Positions 48,704-61,066 of a stretch of 64,000 bases of DNA are shown one piece after another; position 1 is the first letter of the stretch; every line of letters starts with the position of its first letter. The translations under genes were made by a program, and so were the position numbers. Source of the stretch: Ulva prolifera. Taxonomy: Eukaryota; Chlorophyta; Ulvophyceae; Ulvales; Ulvaceae. The notes below the pieces were generated by a model, which did no database searches, was not told the DNA's origin, and was given only the letters and a program-made list of their open reading frames with translations. The stretch lies in NCBI GenBank assembly GCA_023078555.1, contig CM041199.1, positions 8,561,315 through 8,625,314 of the forward strand. The letters run 5' to 3'.

Positions 48704-50459
48704 TTCTCGAGCCCCAATCCAGGCTCGAGCCCCACTCCAAGATGGTACCCCAATCTCGAGCCCCAATCCAGGCTCGAGCCCGTGTCCAAGATGGCACCAC
48801 AATCTCTTGCCCCAATCCAGGCTCGTGCCCAACGTGAAGCTCGTACCCCAATCTCGAGCCCCAATCCAGGCTGGAGCCCACCTCCAAGATGGCACCCCAT
48901 TCTCGAGCCCCAATCCAGGCTCGAGCCCCACTCCAAGATGGCACCACAATCTCTTGCCCCAATCCAGGCTCGTGCCCAACGTGAAGCTCGTACCCCAATC
49001 TCGAGCCCCAATCCAGGCTGGAGCCCACCTCCAACATTGCACCCCATTCTCGAGCCCCAATCCAGGCTCGAGCCCCACTCCAAGATGGCACCCCAATATC
49101 TAGCCCCAATCCAGGCTCGTGCCCAACGTGAAGCTCGTACCCCAGTCTCGAGCCCCAATCCAGGCTGGAGCCCACCTCCAAGATGGGACCCCATTCTCGA
49201 GCCCCAATCCAGGCTCGAGCCCCACTCCAAGATGGCTCCCAATATCTAGCCCCAATCCAGGCTCGAGCCCCACTCCAATATGGTACCACAATCTCTTGCC
49301 CCAATCCAGGCTCGTGCCCAACGTGAAGCTCGTACCCCAATCTCGAGCCCCAATCCAGGCTGGAGCCCACCTCCAACATTGCACCCCATTCTCGAGCCCC
49401 AATCCAGGCTCGAGCCCCACTCCAAGATGGCACCCCAATATCTAGCCCCAATCCAGGCTCGTGCCCAACGTGAAGCTCGTACCCCAATCTCGAGCCCCAG
49501 TCCAGGCTGGAACCCACCTCCAAGATGGCACCCCATTCTCGAGCCCCAATCCAGGCTCGAGCCCGACTCCAAGATGGCTCCCAATATCTAGCCCCAATCC
49601 AGGCTCGAGCCCCACTCCAAGATGGAACCACAATCTCTAGCCCCTATCCAGGCTCATGCCCAACGTGAAGCTCGTACCCCAATCTCGAGCCCCAATCCAG
49701 GCTGGAGCCCACCTCCAAGATGGCACCCCATTCTCGAGCCCCAATCCAGGCTCGAGCCCCACTCCAAGATGGCACCACAATCTCTAGCCCCAATCCAGGC
49801 TCATGCCCAACGTGAAGCTCGTACCCCAATCTCGAGCCCCAATCCAGGCTGGAGCCTAACTCCAAGATGGCACCCCATTCTCGAGCCCCAATCCAGGCTC
49901 GAGCCCCACTCCAAGATGGTACCCCAATCTCGAGCCCCAATCCAGGCTCGAGCCCGACTCCAAGATGGCACCACAATCTCTAGCCCCAATCCAGGCTCGT
50001 GCCCAACGTGAAGCTCGTACCCCAATCTCGAGCCCCAATCCAGGCTGGAGCCCAACTCCAAGATGGCACCCCATTCTCGAGCCCCAATCCAGGCTCGAGC
50101 CCCACTCCAAGATGGTACCCCAATCTCGAGCCCCAATCCAGGCTCGAGCCCGTGTCCAAGATGGCACCACAATCTCTTGCCCCAATCCAGGCTCGTGCCC
50201 AATGTGAAGCTCGTACCCCAATCTCGAGCCCCAATCCAGGCTAGAGCCCACCTCCAAGATGGCACCCCATTCTCGAGCCCCAATCCAGGCTCGAGCCCCA
50301 CTCCAAGATGGCACCCCAATCTCTAGCCCCAATCCAGGCTCGTGCCCAACGTGAAGCTCGTATACCAATCTCGAGCCCCAGTCCAGGCTGGAACCCACCT
50401 CCAAGATGGCACCCCATTCTCGAGCCCCAATCCAGGCTCGAGCCCGACTCCAAGATGGC
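48220..50459 (+). repeat. Block duplication U, copy 2 (offset 4,652 bp)
   Basis: Partner of 43568-45807. Private changes include GGCTAGAGCCC near 50240. Confidence 0.83.
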
Positions 50460-51865
50460 TCCCAATCTCTAGCCCCAATCCAGGCTCGAGCCCCACTCCA
50501 AGATGGAACCACAATCTCTAGCCCCTATCCAGGCTCATGCCCAACGTGAAGCTCGTACCCCAATCTCGAGCCCCAATCCAGGCTCGAGCCCACCTCCAAG
50601 ATGGCACCCCATTCTCGAGCCCCAATCCAGGCTCGAGCCCCACTCCAAGATGGCACCACAATCTCTAGCCCCAATCCAGGCTCATGCCCAACGTGAAGCT
50701 CGTACCCCAATCTCGAGCCCCAATCCAGGCTGGAGCCCACCTCCAAGATGGCACCCCATTCTCGAGCCCCAATCCAGGCTCGAGCCCCACTCCAAGATGG
50801 CACCACAATCTCTAGCCCCAATCCAGGCTCATGCCCAACGTGAAGCTCGTACCCCAATCTCGAGCCCCAATCCAGGCTGGAGCCTAACTCCAAGATGGCA
50901 CCCCATTCTCGAGCCCCAATCCAGGCTCGAGCCCCACTCCAAGATGGTACCCCAATCTCGAGCCCCAATCCAGGCTCGAGCCCGACTCCAAGATGGCACC
51001 ACAATCTCTAGCCCCAATCCAGGCTCGTGCCCAACGTGAAGCTCGTACCCCAATCTCGAGCCCCAATCCAGGCTGGAGCCCAACTCCAAGATGGCACCCC
51101 ATTCTCGAGCCCCAATCCAGGCTCGAGCCCCACTCCAAGATGGTACCCCAATCTCGAGCCCCAATCCAGGCTCGAGCCCGTGTCCAAGATGGCACCACAA
51201 TCTCTTGCCCCAATCCAGGCTCGTGCCCAATGTGAAGCTCGTACCCCAATCTCGAGCCCCAATCCAGGCTGGAGCCCACCTCCAAGATGGCACCCCATTC
51301 TCGAGCCCCAATCCAGGCTCGAGCCCCACTCCAAGATGGCACCCCAATCTCTAGCCCCAATCCAGGCTCGTGCCCAACGTGAAGCTCGTATACCAATCTC
51401 GAGCCCCAGTCCAGGCTGGAACCCACCTCCAAGATGGCACCCCATTCTCGAGCCCCAATCCAGGCTCGAGCCCGACTCCAAGATGGCTCCCAATCTCTAG
51501 CCCCAATCCAGACTCGAGCCCCACTCCAAGATGGAACCACAATCTCTAGCCCCTATCCAGGCTCATGCCCAACGTGAAGCTCGTACCCCAATCTCGAGCC
51601 CCAATCCAGGCTGGAGCCCACCTCCAAGATGGCACCCCATTCTCGAGCCCCAATCCAGGCTCGAGCCCCACTCCAAGATGGCACCACAATCTCTAGCCCC
51701 AATCCAGGCTCATGCCCAACGTGAAGCTCGTACCCCAATCTCGAGCCCCAATCCAGGCTGGAGCCTAACTCCAAGATGGCACCCCATTCTCGAGCCCCAA
51801 TCCAGGCTCGAGCCCCACTCCAAGATGGTACCCCAATCTCGAGCCCCAATCCAGGCTCGAGCCCG

Positions 51866-53770
51866 ACTCCAAGATGGCATCACAATCTCTTGCCCCAATC
51901 CAGGCTCGTGCCCAACGTGAAGCTCGTACCCCACTCTCGAGCCCCAATCCAGGCTGGAGCCCACCTCCAACATTGCACCCCATTCTCGAGCCCCAATCCA
52001 GGCTCGAGCCCCACTCCAAGATGGCACCCCAATATCTAGCCCCAATCCAGGCTCGTGCCCAACGTGAAGCTCGTACCCCAGTCTCGAGCCCCAATCCAGG
52101 CTGGAGCCCACCTCCAAGATGGGACCCCATTCTCGAGCCCCAATCCAGGCTCGAGCCCCACTCCAAGATGGCTCCCAATATCTAGCCCCAATCCAGGCTC
52201 GAGCCCCACTCCAATATGGTACCACAATCTCTTGCCCCAATCCAGGCTCGTGCCCAACGTGAAGCTCGTACCCCAATCTCGAGCCCCAATCCAGGCTGGA
52301 GCCCACCTCCAACATTGCACCCCATTCTCGAGCCCCAATCCAGGCTCGAGCCCCACTCCAAGATGGCACCCCAATATCTAGCCCCAATCCAGGCTCGTGC
52401 CCAACGTGAAGCTCGTACCCCAATCTCGAGCCCCAGTCCAGGCTGGAACCCACCTCCAAGATGGCACCCCATTCTCGAGCCCCAATCCAGGCTCGAGCCC
52501 GACTCCAAGATGGCTCCCAATATCTAGCCCCAATCCAGGCTCGAGCCCCACTCCAAGATGGAACCACAATCTCTAGCCCCTATCCAGGCTCGTGCCCAAC
52601 GTGAAGCTCGTACCCCAATCTCGAGCCCCAATCCAGGCTGGAGCCCACCTCCAAGATGGCACCCCATTCTCGAGCCCCAATCCAGGCTCGAGCCCCACTC
52701 CAAGATGGCACCACAATCTCTAGCCCCAATCCAGGCTCATGCCCAACGTGAAGCTCGTACCCCAATCTCGAGCCCCAATCCAGGCTGGAGCCCACCTCCA
52801 AGATGGCACCCCATTCTCGAGCCCCAATCCAGGCTCGAGCCCCACTCCAAGATGGCATCACAATCTCTTGCCCCAATCCAGGCTCGTGCCCAACGTGAAG
52901 CTCGTACCCCACTCTCGAGCCCCAATCCAGGCTGGAGCCCACCTCCAACATTGCACCCCATTCTCGAGCCCCAATCCAGGCTCGAGCCCCACTCCAAGAT
53001 GGCACCCCAATATCTAGCCCCAATCCAGGCTCGTGCCCAACGTGAAGCTCGTACCCCAGTCTCGAGCCCCAATCCAGGCTGGAGCCCACCTCCAAGATGG
53101 GACCCCATTCTCGAGCCCCAATCCAGGCTCGAGCCCCACTCCAAGATGGCTCCCAATATCTAGCCCCAATCCAGGCTCGAGCCCCACTCCAATATGGTAC
53201 CACAATCTCTTGCCCCAATCCAGGCTCGTGCCCAACGTGAAGCTCGTACCCCAATCTCGAGCCCCAATCCAGGCTGGAGCCCACCTCCAACATTGCACCC
53301 CATTCTCGAGCCCCAATCCAGGCTCGAGCCCCACTCCAAGATGGCACCCCAATATCTAGCCCCAATCCAGGCTCGTGCCCAACGTGAAGCTCGTACCCCA
53401 ATCTCGAGCCCCAGTCCAGGCTGGAACCCACCTCCAAGATGGCACCCCATTCTCGAGCCCCAATCCAGGCTCGAGCCCGACTCCAAGATGGCTCCCAATA
53501 TCTAGCCCCAATCCAGGCTCGAGCCCCACTCCAAGATGGAACCACAATCTCTAGCCCCTATCCAGGCTCATGCCCAACGTGAAGCTCGTACCCCAATCTC
53601 GAGCCCCAATCCAGGCTGGAGCCCACCTCCAAGATGGCACCCCATTCTCGAGCCCCAATCCAGGCTCGAGCCCCACTCCAAGATGGCACCACAATCTCTA
53701 GCCCCAATCCAGGCTCATGCCCAACGTGAAGCTCGTACCCCAATCTCGAGCCCCAATCCAGGCTGGAGCC
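51866..53770 (+). repeat. 978-bp tandem duplication
   Basis: 51866-52792 matches 52844-53770 at 978 bp. The rare GATGGCATCACAATCTC unit (51876/52854) and CCACTCTCGAG unit are shared. One internal difference is CGTG versus CATG at 52592/53570. Edges are CCGACTCC versus CCCACTCC (51865/52843) and GCCCACC versus GCCTAAC (52793/53771). Confidence 0.86.
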
Positions 53771-56392
53771 TAACTCCAAGATGGCACCCCATTCTCGAGC
53801 CCCAATCCAGGCTCGAGCCCCACTCCAAGATGGTACCCCAATCTCGAGCCCCAATCCAGGCTCGAGCCCGACTCCAAGATGGCACCACAATCTCTAGCCC
53901 CAATCCAGGCTCGTGCCCAACGTGAAGCTCGTACCCCAATCTCGAGCCCCAATCCAGGCTGGAGCCCAACTCCAAGATGGCACCCCATTCTCGAGCCCCA
54001 ATCCAGGCTCGAGCCCCACTCCAAGATGGTACCCCAATCTCGAGCCCCAATCCAGGCTCGAGCCCGTGTCCAAGATGGCACCACAATCTCTTGCCCCAAT
54101 CCAGGCTCGTGCCCAATGTGAAGCTCGTACCCCAATCTCGAGCCCCAATCCAGGCTGGAGCCCACCTCCAAGATGGCACCCCATTCTCGAGCCCCAATCC
54201 AGGCTTGAGCCCCACTCCAAGATGGCACCCCAATCTCTAGCCCCAATCCAGGCTCGTGCCCAACGTGAAGCTCGTATACCAATCTCGAGCCCCAGTCCAG
54301 GCTGGAACCCACCTCCAAGATGGCACCCCATTCTCGAGCCCCAATCCAGGCTCGAGCCCGACTCCAAGATGGCTCCCAATCTCTAGCCCCAATCCAGGCT
54401 CGAGCCCCACTCCAAGATGGAACCACAATCTCTAGCCCCTATCCAGGCTCATGCCCAACGTGAAGCTCGTACCCCAATCTCGAGCCCCAATCCAGGCTGG
54501 AGCCCACCTCCAAGATGGCACCCCATTCTCGAGCCCCAATCCAGGCTCGAGCCCCACTCCAAGATGGCACCACAATCTCTAGCCCCAATCCAGGCTCATG
54601 CCCAACGTGAAGCTCGTACCCCAATCTCGAGCCCCAATCCAGGCTGGAGCCCACCTCCAAGATGGCACCCCATTCTCGAGCCCCAATCCAGGCTCGAGCC
54701 CCACTCCAAGATGGCACCACAATCTCTAGCCCCAATCCAGGCTCATGCCCAACGTGAAGCTCGTACCCCAATCTCGAGCCCCAATCCAGGCTGGAGCCTA
54801 ACTCCAAGATGGCACCCCATTCTCGAGCCCCAATCCAGGCTCGAGCCCCACTCCAAGATGGTACCCCAATCTCGAGCCCCAATCCAGGCTCGAGCCCGAC
54901 TCCAAGATGGCACCACAATCTCTAGCCACAATCCAGGCTCGTGCCCAACGTGAAGCTCGTACCCCAATCTCGAGCCCCAATCCAGGCTGGAGCCCAACTC
55001 CAAGATGGCACCCCATTCTCGAGCCCCAATCCAGGCTCGAGCCCCACTCCAAGATGGTACCCCAATCTCGAGCCCCAATCCAGGCTCGAGCCCGTGTCCA
55101 AGATGGCACCACAATCTCTTGCCCCAATCCAGGCTCGTGCCCAATGTGAAGCTCGTACCCCAATCTCGAGCCCCAATCCAGGCTGGAGCCCACCTCCAAG
55201 ATGGCACCCCATTCTCGAGCCCCAATCCAGGCTCGAGCCCCACTCCAAGATGGCACCCCAATCTCTAGCCCCAATCCAGGCTCGTGCCCAACGTGAAGCT
55301 CGTACCCCAATCTCGAGCCCCAATCCAGGCTGGAGCCCAACTCCAAGATGGCACCCCATTCTCGAGCCCCAATCCAGGCTCGAGCCCCACTCCAAGATGG
55401 TACCCCAATCTCGAGCCCCAATCCAGGCTCGAGCCCGTGTCCAAGATGGCACCACAATCTCTTGCCCCAATCCAGGCTCGTGCCCAATGTGAAGCTCGTA
55501 CCCCAATCTCGAGCCCCAATCCAGGCTGGAGCCCACCTCCAAGATGGCACCCCATTCTCGAGCCCCAATCCAGGCTCGAGCCCCACTCCAAGATGGCACC
55601 CCAATCTCTAGCCCCAATCCAGGCTCGTGCCCAACGTGAAGCTCGTATACCAATCTCGAGCCCCAGTCCAGGCTGGAACCCACCTCCAAGATGGCACCCC
55701 ATTCTCGAGCCCCAATCCAGGCTCGAGCCCGACTCCAAGATGGCTCCCAATCTCTAGCCCCAATCCAGGCTCGAGCCCCACTCCAAGATGGAACCACAAT
55801 CTCTAGCCCCTATCCAGGCTCATGCCCAACGTGAAGCTCGTACCCCAATCTCGAGCCCCAATCCAGGCTGGAGCCAACCTCCAAGATGGCACCCCATTCT
55901 CGAGCCCCAATCCAGGCTCGAGCCCCACTCCAAGATGGCACCACAATCTCTAGCCCCAATCCAGGCTCATGCCCAACGTGAAGCTCGTACCCCAATCTCG
56001 AGCCCCAATCCAGGCTGGAGCCCACCTCCAAGATGGCACCCCATTCTCGAGCCCCAATCCAGGCTCGAGCCCCACTCCAAGATGGCACCACAATCTCTAG
56101 CCCCAATCCAGGCTCATGCCCAACGTGAAGCTCGTACCCCAATCTCGAGCCCCAATCCAGGCTGGAGCCTAACTCCAAGATGGCACCCCATTCTCGAGCC
56201 CCAATCCAGGCTCGAGCCCCACTCCAAGATGGTACCCCAATCTCGAGCCCCAATCCAGGCTCGAGCCCGACTCCAAGATGGCACCACAATCTCTAGCCCC
56301 AATCCAGGCTCGTGCCCAACGTGAAGCTCGTACCCCAATCTCGAGCCCCAATCCAGGCTGGAGCCCAACTCCAAGATGGCACCCCATTCTCG

Positions 56393-56440
56393 AGCCCCAA
56401 TCCAGGCTCGAGCCAACTCCAAGATGGTACCCCAATCTCG
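56393..56440 (+). repeat. 48-bp C unit with B-like centre
   Basis: The unit carries GGCTCGAGCCAACTCC instead of GGCTCGAGCCCCACTCC, making it one base short. It looks like a join between a C-type left half and a B-type centre, or a small deletion plus a substitution. It explains why its higher-order repeat (55788-56814, 1,027 bp) is two bases short of 21 monomers. Confidence 0.75.
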
Positions 56441-57395
56441 AGCCCCAATCCAGGCTCGAGCCCGTGTCCAAGATGGCACCACAATCTCTTGCCCCAATCC
56501 AGGCTCGTGCCCAATGTGAAGCTCGTACCCCAATCTCGAGCCCCAATCCAGGCTGGAGCCCACCTCCAAGATGGCACCCCATTCTCGAGCCCCAATCCAG
56601 GCTCGAGCCCCACTCCAAGATGGTACCCCAATCTCTAGCCCCAATCCAGGCTCGTGCCCAACGTGAAGCTCGTATACCAATCTCGAGCCCCAGTCCAGGC
56701 TGGAACCCACCTCCAAGATGGCACCCCATTCTCGAGCCCCAATCCAGGCTCGAGCCCGACTCCAAGATGGCTCCCAATCTCTAGCCCCAATCCAGGCTCG
56801 AGCCCCACTCCAAGATGGAACCACAATCTCTAGCCCCTATCCAGGCTCATGCCCAACGTGAAGCTCGTACCCCAATCTCGAGCCCCAATCCAGGCTGGAG
56901 CCAACCTCCAAGATGGCACCCCATTCTCGAGCCCCAATCCAGGCTCGAGCCCCACTCCAAGATGGCACCACAATCTCTAGCCCCAATCCAGGCTCATGCC
57001 CAACGTGAAGCTCGTACCCCAATCTCGAGCCCCAATCCAGGCTGGAGCCCACCTCCAAGATGGCACCCCATTCTCGAGCCCCAATCCAGGCTCGAGCCCC
57101 ACTCCAAGATGGCACCACAATCTCTAGCCCCAATCCAGGCTCATGCCCAACGTGAAGCTCGTACCCCAATCTCGAGCCCCAATCCAGGCTGGAGCCCAAC
57201 TCCAAGATGGCACCCCATTCTCGAGCCCCAATCCAGGCTCGAGCCCCACTCCAAGATGGTACCCCAATCTCGAGCCCCAATCCAGGCTCGAGCCCGTGTC
57301 CAAGATGGCACCACAATCTCTTGCCCCAATCCAGGCTCATGCCCAACGTGAAGCTCGTACCCCAATCTCGAGCCCCAATCCAGGCTGGAGCCTAA

Positions 57396-60329
57396 CTCCA
57401 AGATGGCACCCCATTCTCGAGCCCCAATCCAGGCTCGAGCCCCACTCCAAGATGGTACCCCAATCTCGAGCCCCAATCCAGGCTCGAGCCCGACTCCAAG
57501 ATGGCACCACAATCTCTAGCCCCAATCCAGGCTCGTGCCCAACGTGAAGCTCGTACCCCAATCTCGAGCCCCAATCCAGGCTGGAGCCCAACTCCAAGAT
57601 GGCACCCCATTCTCGAGCCCCAATCCAGGCTCGAGCCCCACTCCAAGATGGTACCCCAATCTCGAGCCCCAATCCAGGCTCGAGCCCGTGTCCAAGATGG
57701 CACCACAATCTCTTGCCCCAATCCAGGCTCGTGCCCAATGTGAAGCTCGTACCCCAATCTCGAGCCCCAATCCAGGCTGGAGCCCACCTCCAAGATGGCA
57801 CCCCATTCTCGAGCCCCAATCCAGGCTCGAGCCCCACTCCAAGATGGCACCCCAATCTCTAGCCCCAATCCAGGCTCGTGCCCAACGTGAAGCTCGTATA
57901 CCAATCTCGAGCCCCAGTCCAGGCTGGAACCCACCTCCAAGATGGCACCCCATTCTCGAGCCCCAATCCAGGCTCGAGCCCGACTCCAAGATGGCTCCCA
58001 ATCTCTAGCCCCAATCCAGACTCGAGCCCCACTCCAAGATGGAACCACAATCTCTAGCCCCTATCCAGGCTCATGCCCAACGTGAAGCTCGTACCCCAAT
58101 CTCGAGCCCCAATCCAGGCTGGAGCCCACCTCCAAGATGGCACCCCATTCTCGAGCCCCAATCCAGGCTCGAGCCCCACTCCAAGATGGCACCCCAATCT
58201 CTAGCCCCAATCCAGGCTCGTGCCCAACGTGAAGCTCGTACCCCAATCTCGAGCCCCAATCCAGGCTGGAGCCCAACTCCAAGATGGCACCCCATTCTCG
58301 AGCCCCAATCCAGGCTCGAGCCCCACTCCAAGATGGTACCCCAATCTCGAGCCCCAATCCAGGCTCGAGCCCGTGTCCAAGATGGCACCACAATCTCTTG
58401 CCCCAATCCAGGCTCGTGCCCAATGTGAAGCTCGTACCCCAATCTCGAGCCCCAATCCAGGCTGGAGCCCACCTCCAAGATGGCACCCCATTCTCGAGCC
58501 CCAATCCAGGCTCGAGCCCCACTCCAAGATGGCACCCCAATCTCTAGCCCTAATCCAGGCTCGTGCCCAACGTGAAGCTCGTATACCAATCTCGAGCCCC
58601 AGTCCAGGCTGGAACCCACCTCCAAGATGGCACCCCATTCTCGAGCCCCAATCCAGGCTCGAGCCCGACTCCAAGATGGCTCCCAATCTCTAGCCCCAAT
58701 CCAGGCTCGAGCCCCACTCCAAGATGGAACCACAATCTCTAGCCCCTATCCAGGCTCATGCCCAACGTGAAGCTCGTACCCCAATCTCGAGCCCCAATCC
58801 AGGCTGGAGCCAACCTCCAAGATGGCACCCCATTCTCGAGCCCCAATCCAGGCTCGAGCCCCACTCCAAGATGGCACCACAATCTCTAGCCCCAATCCAG
58901 GCTCATGCCCAACGTGAAGCTCGTACCCCAATCTCGAGCCCCAATCCAGGCTGGAGCCCACCTCCAAGATGGCACCCCATTCTCGAGCCCCAATCCAGGC
59001 TCGAGCCCCACTCCAAGATGGCACCACAATCTCTAGCCCCAATCCAGGCTCATGCCCAACGTGAAGCTCGTACCCCAATCTCGAGCCCCAATCCAGGCTG
59101 GAGCCTAACTCCAAGATGGCACCCCATTCTCGAGCCCCAATCCAGGCTCGAGCCCCACTCCAAGATGGTACCCCAATCTCGAGCCCCAATCCAGGCTCGA
59201 GCCCGACTCCAAGATGGCACCACAATCTCTAGCCCCAATCCAGGCTCGTGCCCAACGTGAAGCTCGTACCCCAATCTCGAGCCCCAATCCAGGCTGGAGC
59301 CCAACTCCAAGATGGCACCCCATTCTCGAGCCCCAGTCCAGGCTCGAGCCCCACTCCAAGATGGTACCCCAATCTCGAGCCCCAATCCAGGCTCGAGCCC
59401 GTGTCCAAGATGGCACCACAATCTCTTGCCCCAATCCAGGCTCGTGCCCAATGTGAAGCTCGTACCCCAATCTCGAGCCCCAATCCAGGCTGGAGCCCAC
59501 CTCCAAGATGGCACCCCATTCTCGAGCCCCAATCCAGGCTCGAGCCCCACTCCAAGATGGCACCCCAATCTCTAGCCCCAATCCAGGCTCGTGCCCAACG
59601 TGAAGCTCGTATACCAATCTCGAGCCCCAGTCCAGGCTGGAACCCACCTCCAAGATGGCACCCCATTCTCGAGCCCCAATCCAGGCTCGAGCCCGACTCC
59701 AAGATGGCTCCCAATCTCTAGCCCCAATCCAGACTCGAGCCCCACTCCAAGATGGAACCACAATCTCTAGCCCCTATCCAGGCTCATGCCCAACGTGAAG
59801 CTCGTACCCCAATCTCGAGCCCCAATCCAGGCTGGAGCCCACCTCCAAGATGGCACCCCATTCTCGAGCCCCAATCCAGGCTCGAGCCCCACTCCAAGAT
59901 GGCACCACAATCTCTAGCCCCAATCCAGGCTCATGCCCAACGTGAAGCTCGTACCCCAATCTCGAGCCCCAATCCAGGCTGGAGCCTAACTCCAAGATGG
60001 CACCCCATTCTCGAGCCCCAATCCAGGCTCGAGCCCCACTCCAAGATGGTACCCCAATCTCGAGCCCCAATCCAGGCTCGAGCCCGACTCCAAGATGGCA
60101 CCACAATCTCTAGCCCCAATCCAGGCTCGTGCCCAACGTGAAGCTCGTACCCCAATCTCGAGCCCCAATCCAGGCTGGAGCCCAACTCCAAGATGGCACC
60201 CCATTCTCGAGCCCCAATCCAGGCTCGAGCCCCACTCCAAGATGGTACCCCAATCTCGAGCCCCAATCCAGGCTCGAGCCCGTGTCCAAGATGGCACCAC
60301 AATCTCTTGCCCCAATCCAGGCTCGTGCC
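57396..60329 (+). repeat. Block duplication W, copy 1 (offset 3,671 bp)
   Basis: This block of at least 2,934 bp matches 61067-64000 at 3,671 bp. The sequence of marker intervals is repeated in both (685 then 1,028 bp). The match is still holding where the window ends, so the real duplication is longer. Confidence 0.85.
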
Positions 60330-61066
60330 CAATGTGAAGCTCGTACCCCAATCTCGAGCCCCAATCCAGGCTGGAGCCCACCTCCAAGATGGCACCCCAT
60401 TCTCGAGCCCCAATCCAGGCTCGAGCCCCACTCCAAGATGGCACCCCAATCTCTAGCCCCAATCCAGGCTCGTGCCCAACGTGAAGCTCGTACCCCAATC
60501 TCGAGCCCCAATCCAGGCTGGAGCCCAACTCCAAGATGGCACCCCATTCTCGAGCCCCAATCCAGGCTCGAGCCCCACTCCAAGATGGTACCCCAATCTC
60601 GAGCCCCAATCCAGGCTCGAGCCCGTGTCCAAGATGGCACCACAATCTCTTGCCCCAATCCAGGCTCGTGCCCAATGTGAAGCTCGTACCCCAATCTCGA
60701 GCCCCAATCCAGGCTGGAGCCCACCTCCAAGATGGCACCCCATTCTCGAGCCCCAATCCAGGCTCGAGCCCCACTCCAAGATGGCACCCCAATCTCTAGC
60801 CCCAATCCAGGCTCGTGCCCAACGTGAAGCTCGTATACCAATCTCGAGCCCCAGTCCAGGCTGGAACCCACCTCCAAGATGGCACCCCATTCTCGAGCCC
60901 CAATCCAGGCTCGAGCCCGACTCCAAGATGGCTCCCAATCTCTAGCCCCAATCCAGGCTCGAGCCCCACTCCAAGATGGAACCACAATCTCTAGCCCCTA
61001 TCCAGGCTCATGCCCAACGTGAAGCTCGTACCCCAATCTCGAGCCCCAATCCAGGCTGGAGCCAAC

